Positions 1 through 6,948 of a DNA stretch of 8,776 bases are shown piece after piece. A program made the position numbers and the translations under genes. The notes under the pieces were generated by a model that did no database searches, was not told the DNA's origin, and saw nothing but the letters and a program-made list of their open reading frames with translations. The stretch lies in the NCBI GenBank assembly GCA_015520425.1, contig WAQC01000089.1:1-8776 (forward strand), in the 5' to 3' direction. Source of the DNA: Candidatus Pelearchaeum sp. GTDB taxonomy: Archaea > Thermoproteota > Nitrososphaeria_A > Caldarchaeales > Caldarchaeaceae. Position 1 is the stretch's first letter. Every line of letters starts with the position of its first letter.

Positions 1-421
1 CATCCTCTACAGGCTTAAAGCCATACTCTATCAGGGAAGGGTCTGCGAGAACTGCCTTTTTCATCTCAGCCTCGCTAGCGTACATCTCAAATTCGGCGTC
101 ATCAACAAGGTCAAAAGAAGCGAGGTGTTTAATCTCGCTTAACCTAATCTCCAGCCTTTCGCCAGAACGCATAGCCGTTATCACCAGCTCCCCATCCTCC
201 TCCGATATGTCCAGCTTTGAGTTTGGTGGATTCCAGTTTACTGGCTCATATCCCACAGGTCTATGGACCAAGATGCTTCCGTCTTCTTTGATTATAACTA
301 GCCGTTCTCCTTCTCCGAGATGTGAGGCGGCTCTTCCCTCATACTCAACCCTACAGCGCCCCACTATTATCAACATAGATTTACGCTTTATAGCTTCCCT
401 AATATCATCAATGGAGAACAT
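1..421 (-). CDS. nucS: Endonuclease NucS, N-terminal part (cut by window edge)
   Basis: I translated this by hand; about 140 codons are in view and the C-terminal nuclease domain lies outside. NucS is a RecB-fold endonuclease that cuts branched DNA and, in some archaea and actinobacteria, mismatched DNA (also called EndoMS). The family N-terminal beta domain is plain: VGRCRVEYEGRAASHLGEG near residues 22-40, an IIKEDGSILVH strand, then EPVNWNPP. The last visible residues (EMKKAVLADPSLIEYGFKP) match the linker entering the nuclease domain. The catalytic Asp/Glu/Lys residues are not visible. Two in-frame ATGs exist, at 427 and 421. I chose 421 because GGTGAT lies 4 bases upstream, whereas the ATG at 427 overlaps the upstream stop (TGATG) with the GGTG touching it. 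It is the last visible gene of the minus-strand operon. The family call is near certain; the start is less so. Confidence 0.93.
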   Translation of the reverse strand, partial: MFSIDDIREAIKRKSMLIIVGRCRVEYEGRAASHLGEGERLVIIKEDGSILVHRPVGYEPVNWNPPNSKLDISEEDGELVITAMRSGERLEIRLSEIKHLASFDLVDDAEFEMYASEAEMKKAVLADPSLIEYGFKPVED

Positions 422-430
422 GCGCATCAC
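422..430 (-). promoter_or_regulatory. Ribosome binding site of nucS overlapping the upstream stop
   Basis: On the minus strand GGTGAT, complementary to the 16S rRNA 3' end, lies at about 431-426, 4 bases before the ATG at 421. It overlaps the TGA of the preceding glycosyltransferase gene. This suggests translational coupling and favours the start at 421 over 427. Confidence 0.6.
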
Positions 431-1776
431 CTAGGTAGGTTGAGCAGCTTTAGTATTGCTATGTGGAGGTCGCTTTTCACGGGGAAGAATATGAAGAACC
501 AAGTTATCTGGGCTATTGTAAGGGCATAGAGAACAGTTCTAGGAAATCCCTTGTCCGCCAATATATATGGAATAGCTATGGCTATAGCTGGAAGGGTCAA
601 AATAAAGTAAAACGTGTATACCCATCGTGTCATAATGTATCCTAGAATGAAGTATATTCCATAGTTGAATATTATCCAACTTAATGTGAAAGCTTCTAAC
701 TTAACGTCTCTTCTAAGTCTTATGCCCTCAAAAAGCTGGTAGCCCATGGCAAGTATAGCTATCCACGTAGTCCACCATAATGGGCTGTAGATTCCCCAGT
801 AGGCTATTGGGTGCCACTCATCCACGCCGTCGCTGACTGTTACTACGTGGTATGCCGCTGGCTGGAAGGAGAAGATGGGAAGTGTCCAGCTCATAGGCAG
901 GTCAACTATAGTTGTTACGACCTGCTCAGACTTCACCTCGCGAACCACACAGTTGAATGGCAGGTTAAATTCATTGCATCTATACTTAAGCTGGCTATGA
1001 TAATTCAGCATGTAATCCAGATGCTCAAAAGGTGTCGCAAACGCTCCATAGGCGTAGTCGTATGCCGCCATCCCAGCTAGTGATATAGCGATTCCCACTA
1101 TAGCCATCCGTTCAAATATTCTAGTCCAAGAAATATACGCTTCTCGTAGGCTTCGTCGCCTATTGTATTCTTGTACGAATTTGAAGAATAGAAGTCCTGC
1201 CACTGCAAAGAGTGTAGCGGTCTTACTTAGCGAGGCTAAAGCCAGCAACACAGCCGCGGGTATGTAGCGTTCTTTGAGAAAGAGGAGCGTTCCCGCCAGC
1301 AGGAATACCAGGGCTGGAGAGTCAAGCATAGCTATCTGACCTATATTGAATGACATCACGTCCATTCCGAATAATAGAGGAGCTAGATACATCACTATCC
1401 TCCTTCTAGTTAGCTCCCATGCCAAGTATGCGATGAGAGCAACAGATATGGAGAATGATATGACCGAGAATATCCTCCATCCAAGGGGATTGTCCCCAAA
1501 TATCAGGATACCAGCAACTATTAGGAACTTGGCAAGAGGCGGATGCTCGTTATTAACAGCCTCACCCATCATTAGACGGCGTGCAGCAGGGACGTAATGC
1601 GCTTCGTCAAAGACAAAACCACAGCCGCTGGGAAAACCACCACTCTCAGGAGGATATGTACATTCTTCGGGAGGAAGTGTAGGTGATGGAGTGTAAATTA
1701 TCATCAGTTTGAGAGATAGGATGAAGACGGCGAGTATGATTGGGTATATTCTACGGTTAAGTATTGTTTCATTCAA
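427..1776 (-). CDS. PMT-like (GT39) membrane glycosyltransferase
   Basis: A polytopic membrane protein of 449 residues of the GT-C fold. It should transfer a sugar from a polyprenyl-phosphate sugar to an acceptor on the outer face of the membrane. After a first membrane helix (about 10-28), a Cys-containing loop leads to FDEAHY (55-60), where D57 and E58 match the acidic pair in the first external loop of protein O-mannosyltransferases. EHPPLAKFL (77-85) matches their HPPLGK motif. Many more hydrophobic helices follow, with a large soluble loop at about 245-325 holding two Cys (267, 276). Donor and acceptor are unknown. The start is TTG: the next Met lies inside the first helix, and no ATG or GTG is seen just upstream. 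The ribosome site is weak (GAGAAG next to the start). It begins 23 bases after the GT87-like gene, suggesting a paired role. Class is confident; mannose specificity is not. Confidence 0.85.
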   Translation of the reverse strand: MNETILNRRIYPIILAVFILSLKLMIIYTPSPTLPPEECTYPPESGGFPSGCGFVFDEAHYVPAARRLMMGEAVNNEHPPLAKFLIVAGILIFGDNPLGWRIFSVISFSISVALIAYLAWELTRRRIVMYLAPLLFGMDVMSFNIGQIAMLDSPALVFLLAGTLLFLKERYIPAAVLLALASLSKTATLFAVAGLLFFKFVQEYNRRRSLREAYISWTRIFERMAIVGIAISLAGMAAYDYAYGAFATPFEHLDYMLNYHSQLKYRCNEFNLPFNCVVREVKSEQVVTTIVDLPMSWTLPIFSFQPAAYHVVTVSDGVDEWHPIAYWGIYSPLWWTTWIAILAMGYQLFEGIRLRRDVKLEAFTLSWIIFNYGIYFILGYIMTRWVYTFYFILTLPAIAIAIPYILADKGFPRTVLYALTIAQITWFFIFFPVKSDLHIAILKLLNLPR

Positions 1777-1799
1777 CTTCTCTACTAGCTTGCTAGCTC

Positions 1800-2915
1800 T
1801 CAGGCCGCAACACCCGTTACCCGATTTATTAATAACGTGGCACGACGGCCTAGAATGTTGGCGCGTGCAGCTATATGGAGTGTTAGGAGGAGCAGCATAA
1901 CTGCACGAAGCGTACTCATAATCTGTGGCGGCGAGAAAGCACTTGTTGGATTATCTGCGATGAACCAGGTTAAGATTATCCCTGCATTTGCGAGCTCAAA
2001 AGCATAGAATAGTGGAAGTCCAGGCCCTATTAGGGCATAAAAGGGTAGAAGCCAGAGATTCATCTGCGGTGTATAGACGTAGGTTGTTAAGAGCCACACC
2101 TGAAGAACCAAGAGAACATGAATGGTCTTATCCATGTCTGGGAGCATGTAAATCCGTAGTAGGAAATAGCCCGCCAAGATGAGAGAGAATAACTTTGCAG
2201 TATCCCATGTATTGGGGTCTTGAAAGAGGTTTACCAGCCAACTATTCTCCAGCCCCCACTCTATGTGATGCGCAAATACCCTGACCCATACTTCATAGTT
2301 AATCATAGCCAGTGCGCCGTTGACTGAGAGGGGTATCAAGAGAGCTGGTAGCAACATCTTTAGTCTAGACCTGTTATCTATTCCACGAAGCAGTACTGGG
2401 AGCAGTAAAAAGCTCATTAGCTTTGTTATCACTCCTAGACCTATAGCTACACCTGCTAGAAGGTGTTTTGATTTGAAGTGAAGTAATAGTGCCAGCATTA
2501 TGAAGAATGAGAGCATTATATCAAAGTTATAGACTAGGTAGAGTATCATGCTGGGCGCTAGGAGGAAATATGGATAGAATACCTTATTTTCCCTCCCCTC
2601 GGCCAGCTTAACTATAACAAATACAACACCTAAGGTAAAGATGAAGATGATTGAAGACATGCAGTCATAGTATCCGACGAGTCCTCCTCCTAGAACAGCG
2701 CATGAGTATGTGAAGAAGCCAGCCAAGGGAGGATACTCAAATGGATAATCAATATACGGTAGCTTTCCCGCTGCCAAGTCTGGTCTCTGAGTCCAGAATG
2801 CGACTATATCCGAGTAAATACGCGGGTTTATGCTGGGATGGTGTATTAGGTATGAGATGGCGAAAACCATTATTGCGGCTGCGACCATTTCGGCGAGGAG
2901 GGAAGGTTTGTTCAT
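1800..2915 (-). CDS. GT87-like (DUF2029) membrane glycosyltransferase
   Basis: A membrane protein of 371 residues from the chosen start, with roughly nine or more hydrophobic segments, resembling GT-C enzymes of the GT87/DUF2029 group. These use polyprenyl-phosphate sugar donors; characterised bacterial members are mannosyl- or arabinosyltransferases acting on lipoglycans. Visible signatures are YSD (34-36) after the first helix, then the loop LPYIDYPFEYPP (52-63), NFD (130-132) and GLGVITK (159-165). The acidic residue of YSD is the likely catalytic base by analogy. The reading frame also allows GTG at 2927, but I chose ATG at 2915 because GGTG lies 9 bases upstream and the GTG at 2927 has no ribosome site. 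It follows elp3 by 16 bases and precedes a second GT-C gene. Substrate cannot be told from sequence; an archaeal glycolipid or glycoprotein pathway is inferred. Confidence 0.82.
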   Translation of the reverse strand: MNKPSLLAEMVAAAIMVFAISYLIHHPSINPRIYSDIVAFWTQRPDLAAGKLPYIDYPFEYPPLAGFFTYSCAVLGGGLVGYYDCMSSIIFIFTLGVVFVIVKLAEGRENKVFYPYFLLAPSMILYLVYNFDIMLSFFIMLALLLHFKSKHLLAGVAIGLGVITKLMSFLLLPVLLRGIDNRSRLKMLLPALLIPLSVNGALAMINYEVWVRVFAHHIEWGLENSWLVNLFQDPNTWDTAKLFSLILAGYFLLRIYMLPDMDKTIHVLLVLQVWLLTTYVYTPQMNLWLLPFYALIGPGLPLFYAFELANAGIILTWFIADNPTSAFSPPQIMSTLRAVMLLLLTLHIAARANILGRRATLLINRVTGVAA

Positions 2916-2931
2916 TAGTGTAAGCACCGAG

Positions 2932-4557
2932 CTAGAGTAGCTTGCTTACGTAGGGGCCGTCTCTCCTATATCCGTTTTTGTAGTAGTATTCTCTCACTCC
3001 GACGCCACTTATCACGACCAGCTTCCTCATGCTAAACTCCTCACGCGCTATTCTCTCAGCTTCCGCCAAAAGCTGCCTACCATAACCACGGTGCTGTTGT
3101 GAGAAGAGGTCGGGCTTCATCCCTACTGGAGTTAAGTGCCCATAGACATGCAGCTCTCTAACCAACGCGGCCCTCTTTAGCTCAGGTCTAAGAGTTCTAG
3201 ACGGAATTCTAACACGTATGAATCCTATGAGCGCATCATGTTTTGTCTCGTCTATTGATATAAAGCATTCAACGCCTCCTGAAGCTTCGTAATATATTCT
3301 GTTGAGGGCTGTTCTAGAATAGTCTGGCGTAAATTTCTCACGTCTCATTTTATGACCTATCTCTCTACATCTTATACACTCGCATTTCATGCCTTGTTTC
3401 TCCATGTATTCTTCAACCGCCTGCCTAAGATTTGGAATCTTGTTCCCATCAACAGTTGTGCTTAACGGTATTTCGCGTTGTATGCGCTGAACCCTGACAT
3501 ATCGCGGTACATTAGCTAGGCATCTTGCTAAGAGCTTGATAAGCTCCTCATCGCTATACGGCGTGTATTTACCTTCTCGCCAAAGCTTGTAAAGCCCAGT
3601 TCGCGGTAGGACGAGGGTGGGATAAATCTTTAGGTGGTCTGGTCTAAAGCGGTCATCCGCGAAGAGTTGTTTAAACATTTCATAGTCCTTCTCTAGCGTT
3701 GAGCCTGGTAGATTGGGCATTATGTGGTAGCCGACCTTGAAGGCCAGGTCTTTGAGGTCTGCGGTTGCCTGGATAACGTCATCTAGAGTATGGCCGCGGT
3801 TTGTTATCCTGTATATCTCGTCGTCAAGGGCTTGTACGCCGAGCTCAACACGCGTTACACCCATCTCTAGCATTATATTACCGTGTTCAGCCTTTCCCCA
3901 GTCGGGTTTAGTCTCAACAAGCATACCAGATACTCTGATGGGGGCTTTCTCAGCATATTCTAAAGCAGTGTCTAGGTCTGGGGCGTCGTACTCGTTTAGG
4001 GCGTCTAGGCAACGTTTTATGAAGGTTCTCTGGAATTCAAGAGGCATGGCTGTGAAGGTTCCACCGATTATTATGAGCTCAACCTTATCTACAGGATGCC
4101 CCATCTCCCGTAGTTGTTTTATCTTCTGCCTAACCTGCATATAGGGGTCGTACATAACCCGTAGAGCCGCTTTCACAGCCTCCTCATTACCAGTATAACT
4201 CTGTGGAGTTCCCTCAACTATACCGCCTGGACAGTATATACATCTTCCATGAGGACATGCATATACTGGCGCTACAACCGTTATCACTGCTACGCCAGAT
4301 ATCGTCTTCACTAGCTTCTTTCTCAGCAGAGTGGAGAGCTTCTCCCGATTTTCACCGCTTATAGTTGAGAGAATCTCCGTGTTGCTGGGTATCTTTTTGA
4401 GCTGCAATTCTTTTGCGAGAATTATCTTTAGACGCTGTGCTTCTTCTGGGGTTTTGGGATTTAGCTCTAGCAGCAGGGCTGCCAGCCTATCCAGTCCTTC
4501 ATTTTTCTGGTGTTGGGCCAGCTCCAAGGGCTTCCTCATGAGGGGATTTAGAACCAC
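2932..4557 (-). CDS. elp3: Elp3: radical SAM / acetyltransferase tRNA-modifying enzyme
   Basis: A full-length Elp3 homologue of 541 residues, the usual size. Archaeal Elp3 works without the other Elongator subunits and makes carboxymethyl-uridine at the tRNA wobble position, using SAM radical chemistry and acetyl-CoA. The radical SAM motif is CPHGRCIYC (C101, C106, C109; CX4CX2C). IIGGTFTAMP (163-172) and VELGVQALDDEIY (237-249) are family hallmarks. A Cys cluster CECIRC (392-397) fits the zinc site between domains. The C-terminal GNAT domain carries RELHVYG (467-473), the acetyl-CoA loop HRGYGRQLL (489-497) and YYYKNGY (524-530). Everything needed for activity seems present. The start is GTG at 4557, 4 bases after the Mer-like stop; ATG at 4539 is an alternative and neither has a strong ribosome site. 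It sits mid-operon. Confidence 0.97.
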   Translation of the reverse strand: MVLNPLMRKPLELAQHQKNEGLDRLAALLLELNPKTPEEAQRLKIILAKELQLKKIPSNTEILSTISGENREKLSTLLRKKLVKTISGVAVITVVAPVYACPHGRCIYCPGGIVEGTPQSYTGNEEAVKAALRVMYDPYMQVRQKIKQLREMGHPVDKVELIIIGGTFTAMPLEFQRTFIKRCLDALNEYDAPDLDTALEYAEKAPIRVSGMLVETKPDWGKAEHGNIMLEMGVTRVELGVQALDDEIYRITNRGHTLDDVIQATADLKDLAFKVGYHIMPNLPGSTLEKDYEMFKQLFADDRFRPDHLKIYPTLVLPRTGLYKLWREGKYTPYSDEELIKLLARCLANVPRYVRVQRIQREIPLSTTVDGNKIPNLRQAVEEYMEKQGMKCECIRCREIGHKMRREKFTPDYSRTALNRIYYEASGGVECFISIDETKHDALIGFIRVRIPSRTLRPELKRAALVRELHVYGHLTPVGMKPDLFSQQHRGYGRQLLAEAERIAREEFSMRKLVVISGVGVREYYYKNGYRRDGPYVSKLL

Positions 4558-4561
4558 TTAA

Positions 4562-5554
4562 TTAATCCCTACCCATATTTGGCTTAAGCTCGCTAACTAA
4601 CTTAGCTATGCTTAGCAGCGCAGACCTGGGGCGCGGTCCCCAAGGCCCGCCGAAGACTATATGTGTGAATCCTTGGTTAAGGAGTTCGTCTATAAAATCG
4701 CGAAGCTCCACCATAGTCCCGTAGAAGCTAAATACTCTTATCCACTCATCCCTGGCCACGCTGTATAGTCTGTCCCAATCTCCGCTAATGAGCAAGCGCC
4801 GTACCAAGTTTCGCTCCTCATCAGATACGCCTATCTCACTTAATAGGGCGTTGTTTGAGCCAGCCATGAGGTAGGCCGCAAATGGGATTGCAGTCTTACG
4901 TGCCTTCGCTATGTCTTCATGTATTGATATTATGAGATGCGCTCCTATGTCAAAACCTTTCCGAGATGAGATTATGGGCTTTATCGTTTTGATAGCTTCG
5001 CTAAGCCTGTCCAAATCAGTCCAGTTTATCAAAACCCCATCAGCATGGGATGCTGACATAATCAACATACGCTTTCCCTGCGCGCCGACATAGATTGGTA
5101 CATCACCAGCCGTCTTAGTCTCCAACTTTGCGGAAGAAAAACAGAGAATACTATCATGTGAGGTGAGCTCTTCTCCCGCTAAAAGTCTTCGTATGGCGTG
5201 TATAGATTCTCTAACCCTATCAACGGGATTCTCGCGCTTTATGCATAGCCTGGCCAGCGAGGTCTCGTCTCCAGCTCCTATTGCCATGATAAGACGTTTA
5301 GGCGCTATCTCCTCCAACGTAGCGATTGACTGTGCTATTATGGCTGGATGAATCACATAAGGATTAACCACAGCAGGGCCGAGAAGGCATCTTGATGTCC
5401 ACTTCGCTATAACTGCGGTTGTTAGGAATACGTTACGGTTAAAGAAGTGGTCGCTTAGCCATATAGTGTCAAACCCAAGCCTATCCACCATCATAGCGTA
5501 GATGCATGTCCTCCATAGAGGGTCGCGTGGAACTATCTCTACCGAAAACCTCAC
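4562..5554 (-). CDS. Mer-like F420-dependent oxidoreductase (luciferase-like fold)
   Basis: A luciferase-like monooxygenase-fold protein of about 330 residues resembling F420-dependent methylene-tetrahydromethanopterin reductase (Mer), which interconverts methylene- and methyl-H4MPT with coenzyme F420. Visible matches to Mer are RFSVEIVP at the N-terminus, SDH (34-36), GPAVVNPYVIHPAI (59-72), IYVGAQG (154-160), DGVLIN (172-177), AAYLMAGS and a C-terminal GFTHIVFGGPWGP. The frame extends to a TTG at 5569, but the GTG at 5554 places the start exactly where Mer begins and lies 1 base after the stop of the upstream gene, so I chose it. The GGT of that stop region is a weak ribosome site. Known Mer homologues occur in non-methanogens. 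Whether this one acts on H4MPT or another F420-linked substrate is open, since no C1-pathway gene is in view. Confidence 0.85.
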   Translation of the reverse strand: MRFSVEIVPRDPLWRTCIYAMMVDRLGFDTIWLSDHFFNRNVFLTTAVIAKWTSRCLLGPAVVNPYVIHPAIIAQSIATLEEIAPKRLIMAIGAGDETSLARLCIKRENPVDRVRESIHAIRRLLAGEELTSHDSILCFSSAKLETKTAGDVPIYVGAQGKRMLIMSASHADGVLINWTDLDRLSEAIKTIKPIISSRKGFDIGAHLIISIHEDIAKARKTAIPFAAYLMAGSNNALLSEIGVSDEERNLVRRLLISGDWDRLYSVARDEWIRVFSFYGTMVELRDFIDELLNQGFTHIVFGGPWGPRPRSALLSIAKLVSELKPNMGRD

Positions 5555-5555
5555 A

Positions 5556-5789
5556 TTACCTGCGCCCAACCCGCCTATACCTCCTCAGTATCTTCTTCGT
5601 CTTTTCTGGCTCGCAGCTCATTGCAGCTTTTAGAACAGTCCTATACCCCCTTTCAGTATGGAGCTTTCTCTCGCGTATGAGATGCGCGAGCTCCCAGCCT
5701 ACTTCGTCGCGCACGAGCGAAGGATTCACTGATGCTAACACTATCTCCAGCAGCTCCTCCAACAGTGCTCGTTTCCCTCTACTCAGCAT
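5556..5789 (-). CDS. Small basic helical protein, function unknown
   Basis: I do not recognise this protein of 77 residues. It reads as mostly alpha-helical: an amphipathic start (GKRALLEELLEIVLASV), a middle helix (DEVGWELAHLIRERKL) and a strongly basic end (KKILRRYRRVGRR), which could contact nucleic acid. It has a single Cys, no metal-binding motif, no signal peptide and no membrane helix. It is likely a real gene: it starts with ATG at 5789, has AGGGGAT just upstream, follows a plausible TATA box, and its TAA ends 1 base before the Mer-like start. It is the first gene of the six-gene minus-strand operon and may be translationally coupled to the next. An antisense reading frame over the same bases looks less protein-like. 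No function is offered. Confidence 0.7.
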   Translation of the reverse strand: MLSRGKRALLEELLEIVLASVNPSLVRDEVGWELAHLIRERKLHTERGYRTVLKAAMSCEPEKTKKILRRYRRVGRR

Positions 5790-5817
5790 ATCCCCTGCCC
5801 AGGCCAGGTTAAGGAAC

Positions 5818-5827
5818 GATTAAAAGC
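5818..5827. promoter_or_regulatory. Shared TATA-like core between divergent genes
   Basis: GATTAAAAGC contains TTAAAA (plus) or TTTTAA (minus), a TATA-like core. Its centre, near 5822, lies about 27 bases before the GTG at 5850, which would put the plus-strand start of transcription on that codon. On the minus strand, transcription would start near 5795, about 6 bases ahead of the ATG at 5789. No second good TATA box is seen in the 60-base gap. The role is inferred from spacing and composition. Confidence 0.5.
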
Positions 5828-5849
5828 CTCATATTAGCCGTATCTTGCC

Positions 5850-6581
5850 GTGAAGCCCTACATCTCCAGCAAGGCAGAGCTCCATGGGAAGGTACTGGAA
5901 GGCGCCGTAATACTAGGGCCGAGCAAGATTGGCTCAGAGTCCCTAGTTGATAACGGGGCCATTGTAGGCTATCCATCTAGACAGAAGCTACTATCGTTGC
6001 TTGGCAGGGATAAGGGCGTGCTGAGGATTGATGAGCTTGACTCTATCAGCTCAGGCGCATTAATAGGTGAGGGCTGTATAGTCAGGAGTGGATGCATCCT
6101 CTATGAAGATGTCAAACTGGGGAATAGAATAGAGCTGGGGCATAATGTGCTGATAAGGTCTGGCAGTAATGTTGGGGAATATTCCAGAATTGGTAGCGGG
6201 ACACAGCTGGACGGCGCGGTACAAGTAGGGAGGGATGTGAATATACAGTCGCAAGTGTATTTACCTCATCTCACAGAAGTTGAGGAGAGGGTGTTCCTGG
6301 GCCCCTGTGTCAGAGTTACTAACGACCTATACCCCCTGTCACGGCGGCTTGTAAAAACGGTCATAGAGCGTGGTGCTGTAATTGGGTGTGGTGCGGTCAT
6401 TCTTGCTGGTGTGGTGGTTGGGGAAGACGCGGTAGTGGCCGCTGGTGCGGTGGTAACCCGCGACGTACAGCCGCGCGCTGTTGTAGCAGGCATTCCAGCA
6501 AAACAAATATCAACCAGAGAGGAGTACGAGGAGCGGAAGAAGGCCTACGAGGCGGGGGAGCGACCAACCAGCCCCAGATAA
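5850..6581 (+). CDS. Left-handed beta-helix (hexapeptide) acyltransferase
   Basis: A protein of 243 residues dominated by hexapeptide repeats ([LIV]-G-x4), which fold as a left-handed parallel beta-helix and act as trimers with acetyl-CoA or other acyl-CoA. Repeats run from about residue 8 to 36, are broken by a charged insert (42-66), and resume from 69 to 205. GHNVLIRSGSNVGEYSRIG (97-115), LGPCVRVTND (150-159) and the C-terminal VVAGIPAKQI (211-220) resemble WbpD/FdtC-type N-acetyltransferases of amino sugars. A charged tail follows. The likely role is acylation of a nucleotide sugar, which would fit the glycosyltransferase genes nearby; the substrate is not known. The GTG start is forced by an in-frame stop at 5835-5837 and the lack of another start. 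No ribosome site precedes it, and the TATA spacing suggests a leaderless message. The insert could mark two packed helices or a substrate lid. Confidence 0.83.
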   Translation: MKPYISSKAELHGKVLEGAVILGPSKIGSESLVDNGAIVGYPSRQKLLSLLGRDKGVLRIDELDSISSGALIGEGCIVRSGCILYEDVKLGNRIELGHNVLIRSGSNVGEYSRIGSGTQLDGAVQVGRDVNIQSQVYLPHLTEVEERVFLGPCVRVTNDLYPLSRRLVKTVIERGAVIGCGAVILAGVVVGEDAVVAAGAVVTRDVQPRAVVAGIPAKQISTREEYEERKKAYEAGERPTSPR

Positions 6582-6591
6582 CCCATTAATG

Positions 6592-6598
6592 TTTAAAT
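6592..6598 (+). promoter_or_regulatory. TATA box of the aIF1 gene
   Basis: TTTAAAT is a near-consensus archaeal TATA box in the gap after the acyltransferase stop. It predicts transcription start near 6621, leaving a leader of about 19 bases that contains TTGGAG at 6626-6631, a ribosome site 8 bases before the ATG at 6640. This layout argues that the open frame upstream of 6640 is not translated. Confidence 0.7.
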
Positions 6599-6639
6599 CT
6601 CAAGAAATACACACCATAAAATCGGTTGGAGAGACAATA

Positions 6640-6948
6640 ATGGGTGAGATATGCCCTACATGCGGATTACCACAATCAATCTGCGTTTGCGGCACCATAA
6701 GTAGGGAGCAACAACGAGTAAAAGTCCGTCTAGAAACACGCAAGTGGAACAGACCACTAACGGTAATAGAGGGGCTTAATGGCACTAAGAAGGACCTACA
6801 GGAGATGGCTTCACGTCTAAAGACAGCTCTCGCATGCGGTGGGGCTGTTAAGGATGGCTTAATACTACTCCAAGGCGACCATCGCGATAGAGTGAAAGAC
6901 TTGCTAGTATCATTGGGTCTTTCTGAGGAAAATATAGAGGTGCTCTAA
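6640..6948 (+). CDS. Translation initiation factor aIF1 (SUI1 family)
   Basis: A protein of 102 residues, the normal size for archaeal aIF1, which binds the small ribosomal subunit near the P site and helps choose the correct start codon. The N-terminus has a small Cys cluster, CPTCGLPQSICVC, as in many archaeal members. The SUI1 domain follows: VIEGLNGTKKDLQEMASRLKTALACGG, then the diagnostic VKDGLILLQGDHRDRVKDLL and a terminal LGLSEENIEVL. The frame opens at 6589, but that extension contains the TATA box, so the ATG at 6640 is the start; it matches the MGEICPTCG opening of relatives and has GGAG 8 bases upstream. Its own promoter separates it from the acyltransferase. It converges on tfb. 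The family is certain. Confidence 0.97.
   Translation: MGEICPTCGLPQSICVCGTISREQQRVKVRLETRKWNRPLTVIEGLNGTKKDLQEMASRLKTALACGGAVKDGLILLQGDHRDRVKDLLVSLGLSEENIEVL

Noticed and set aside
207..434. Plus-strand open frame of 75 codons
   Set aside because: Overlaps the clear nucS coding region on the other strand.
811..1080. Plus-strand open frame of 89 codons
   Set aside because: Antisense shadow of the PMT-like gene; no ribosome site, no family resemblance.
3737..4144. Plus-strand open frame of 135 codons
   Set aside because: It lies wholly antisense to elp3, whose domain is unmistakable; the Ser- and Arg-rich translation has no recognisable fold and no promoter.
5506..5823. Plus-strand open frame of 105 codons over the small 77-residue gene
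   Set aside because: Low-complexity Ser-rich translation, and it runs antisense across the Mer-like gene start, which is well supported; the minus-strand frame has the better start signals.
6360..6480. G- and T-rich repetitive-looking stretch
   Set aside because: It encodes successive hexapeptide repeats rich in Val, Gly and Ala; not an independent DNA repeat.
6266..6493. Minus-strand open frame rich in Thr, Ala and Pro
   Set aside because: Shadow of the GT-rich hexapeptide repeats of the acyltransferase; the composition is explained by the opposite strand.
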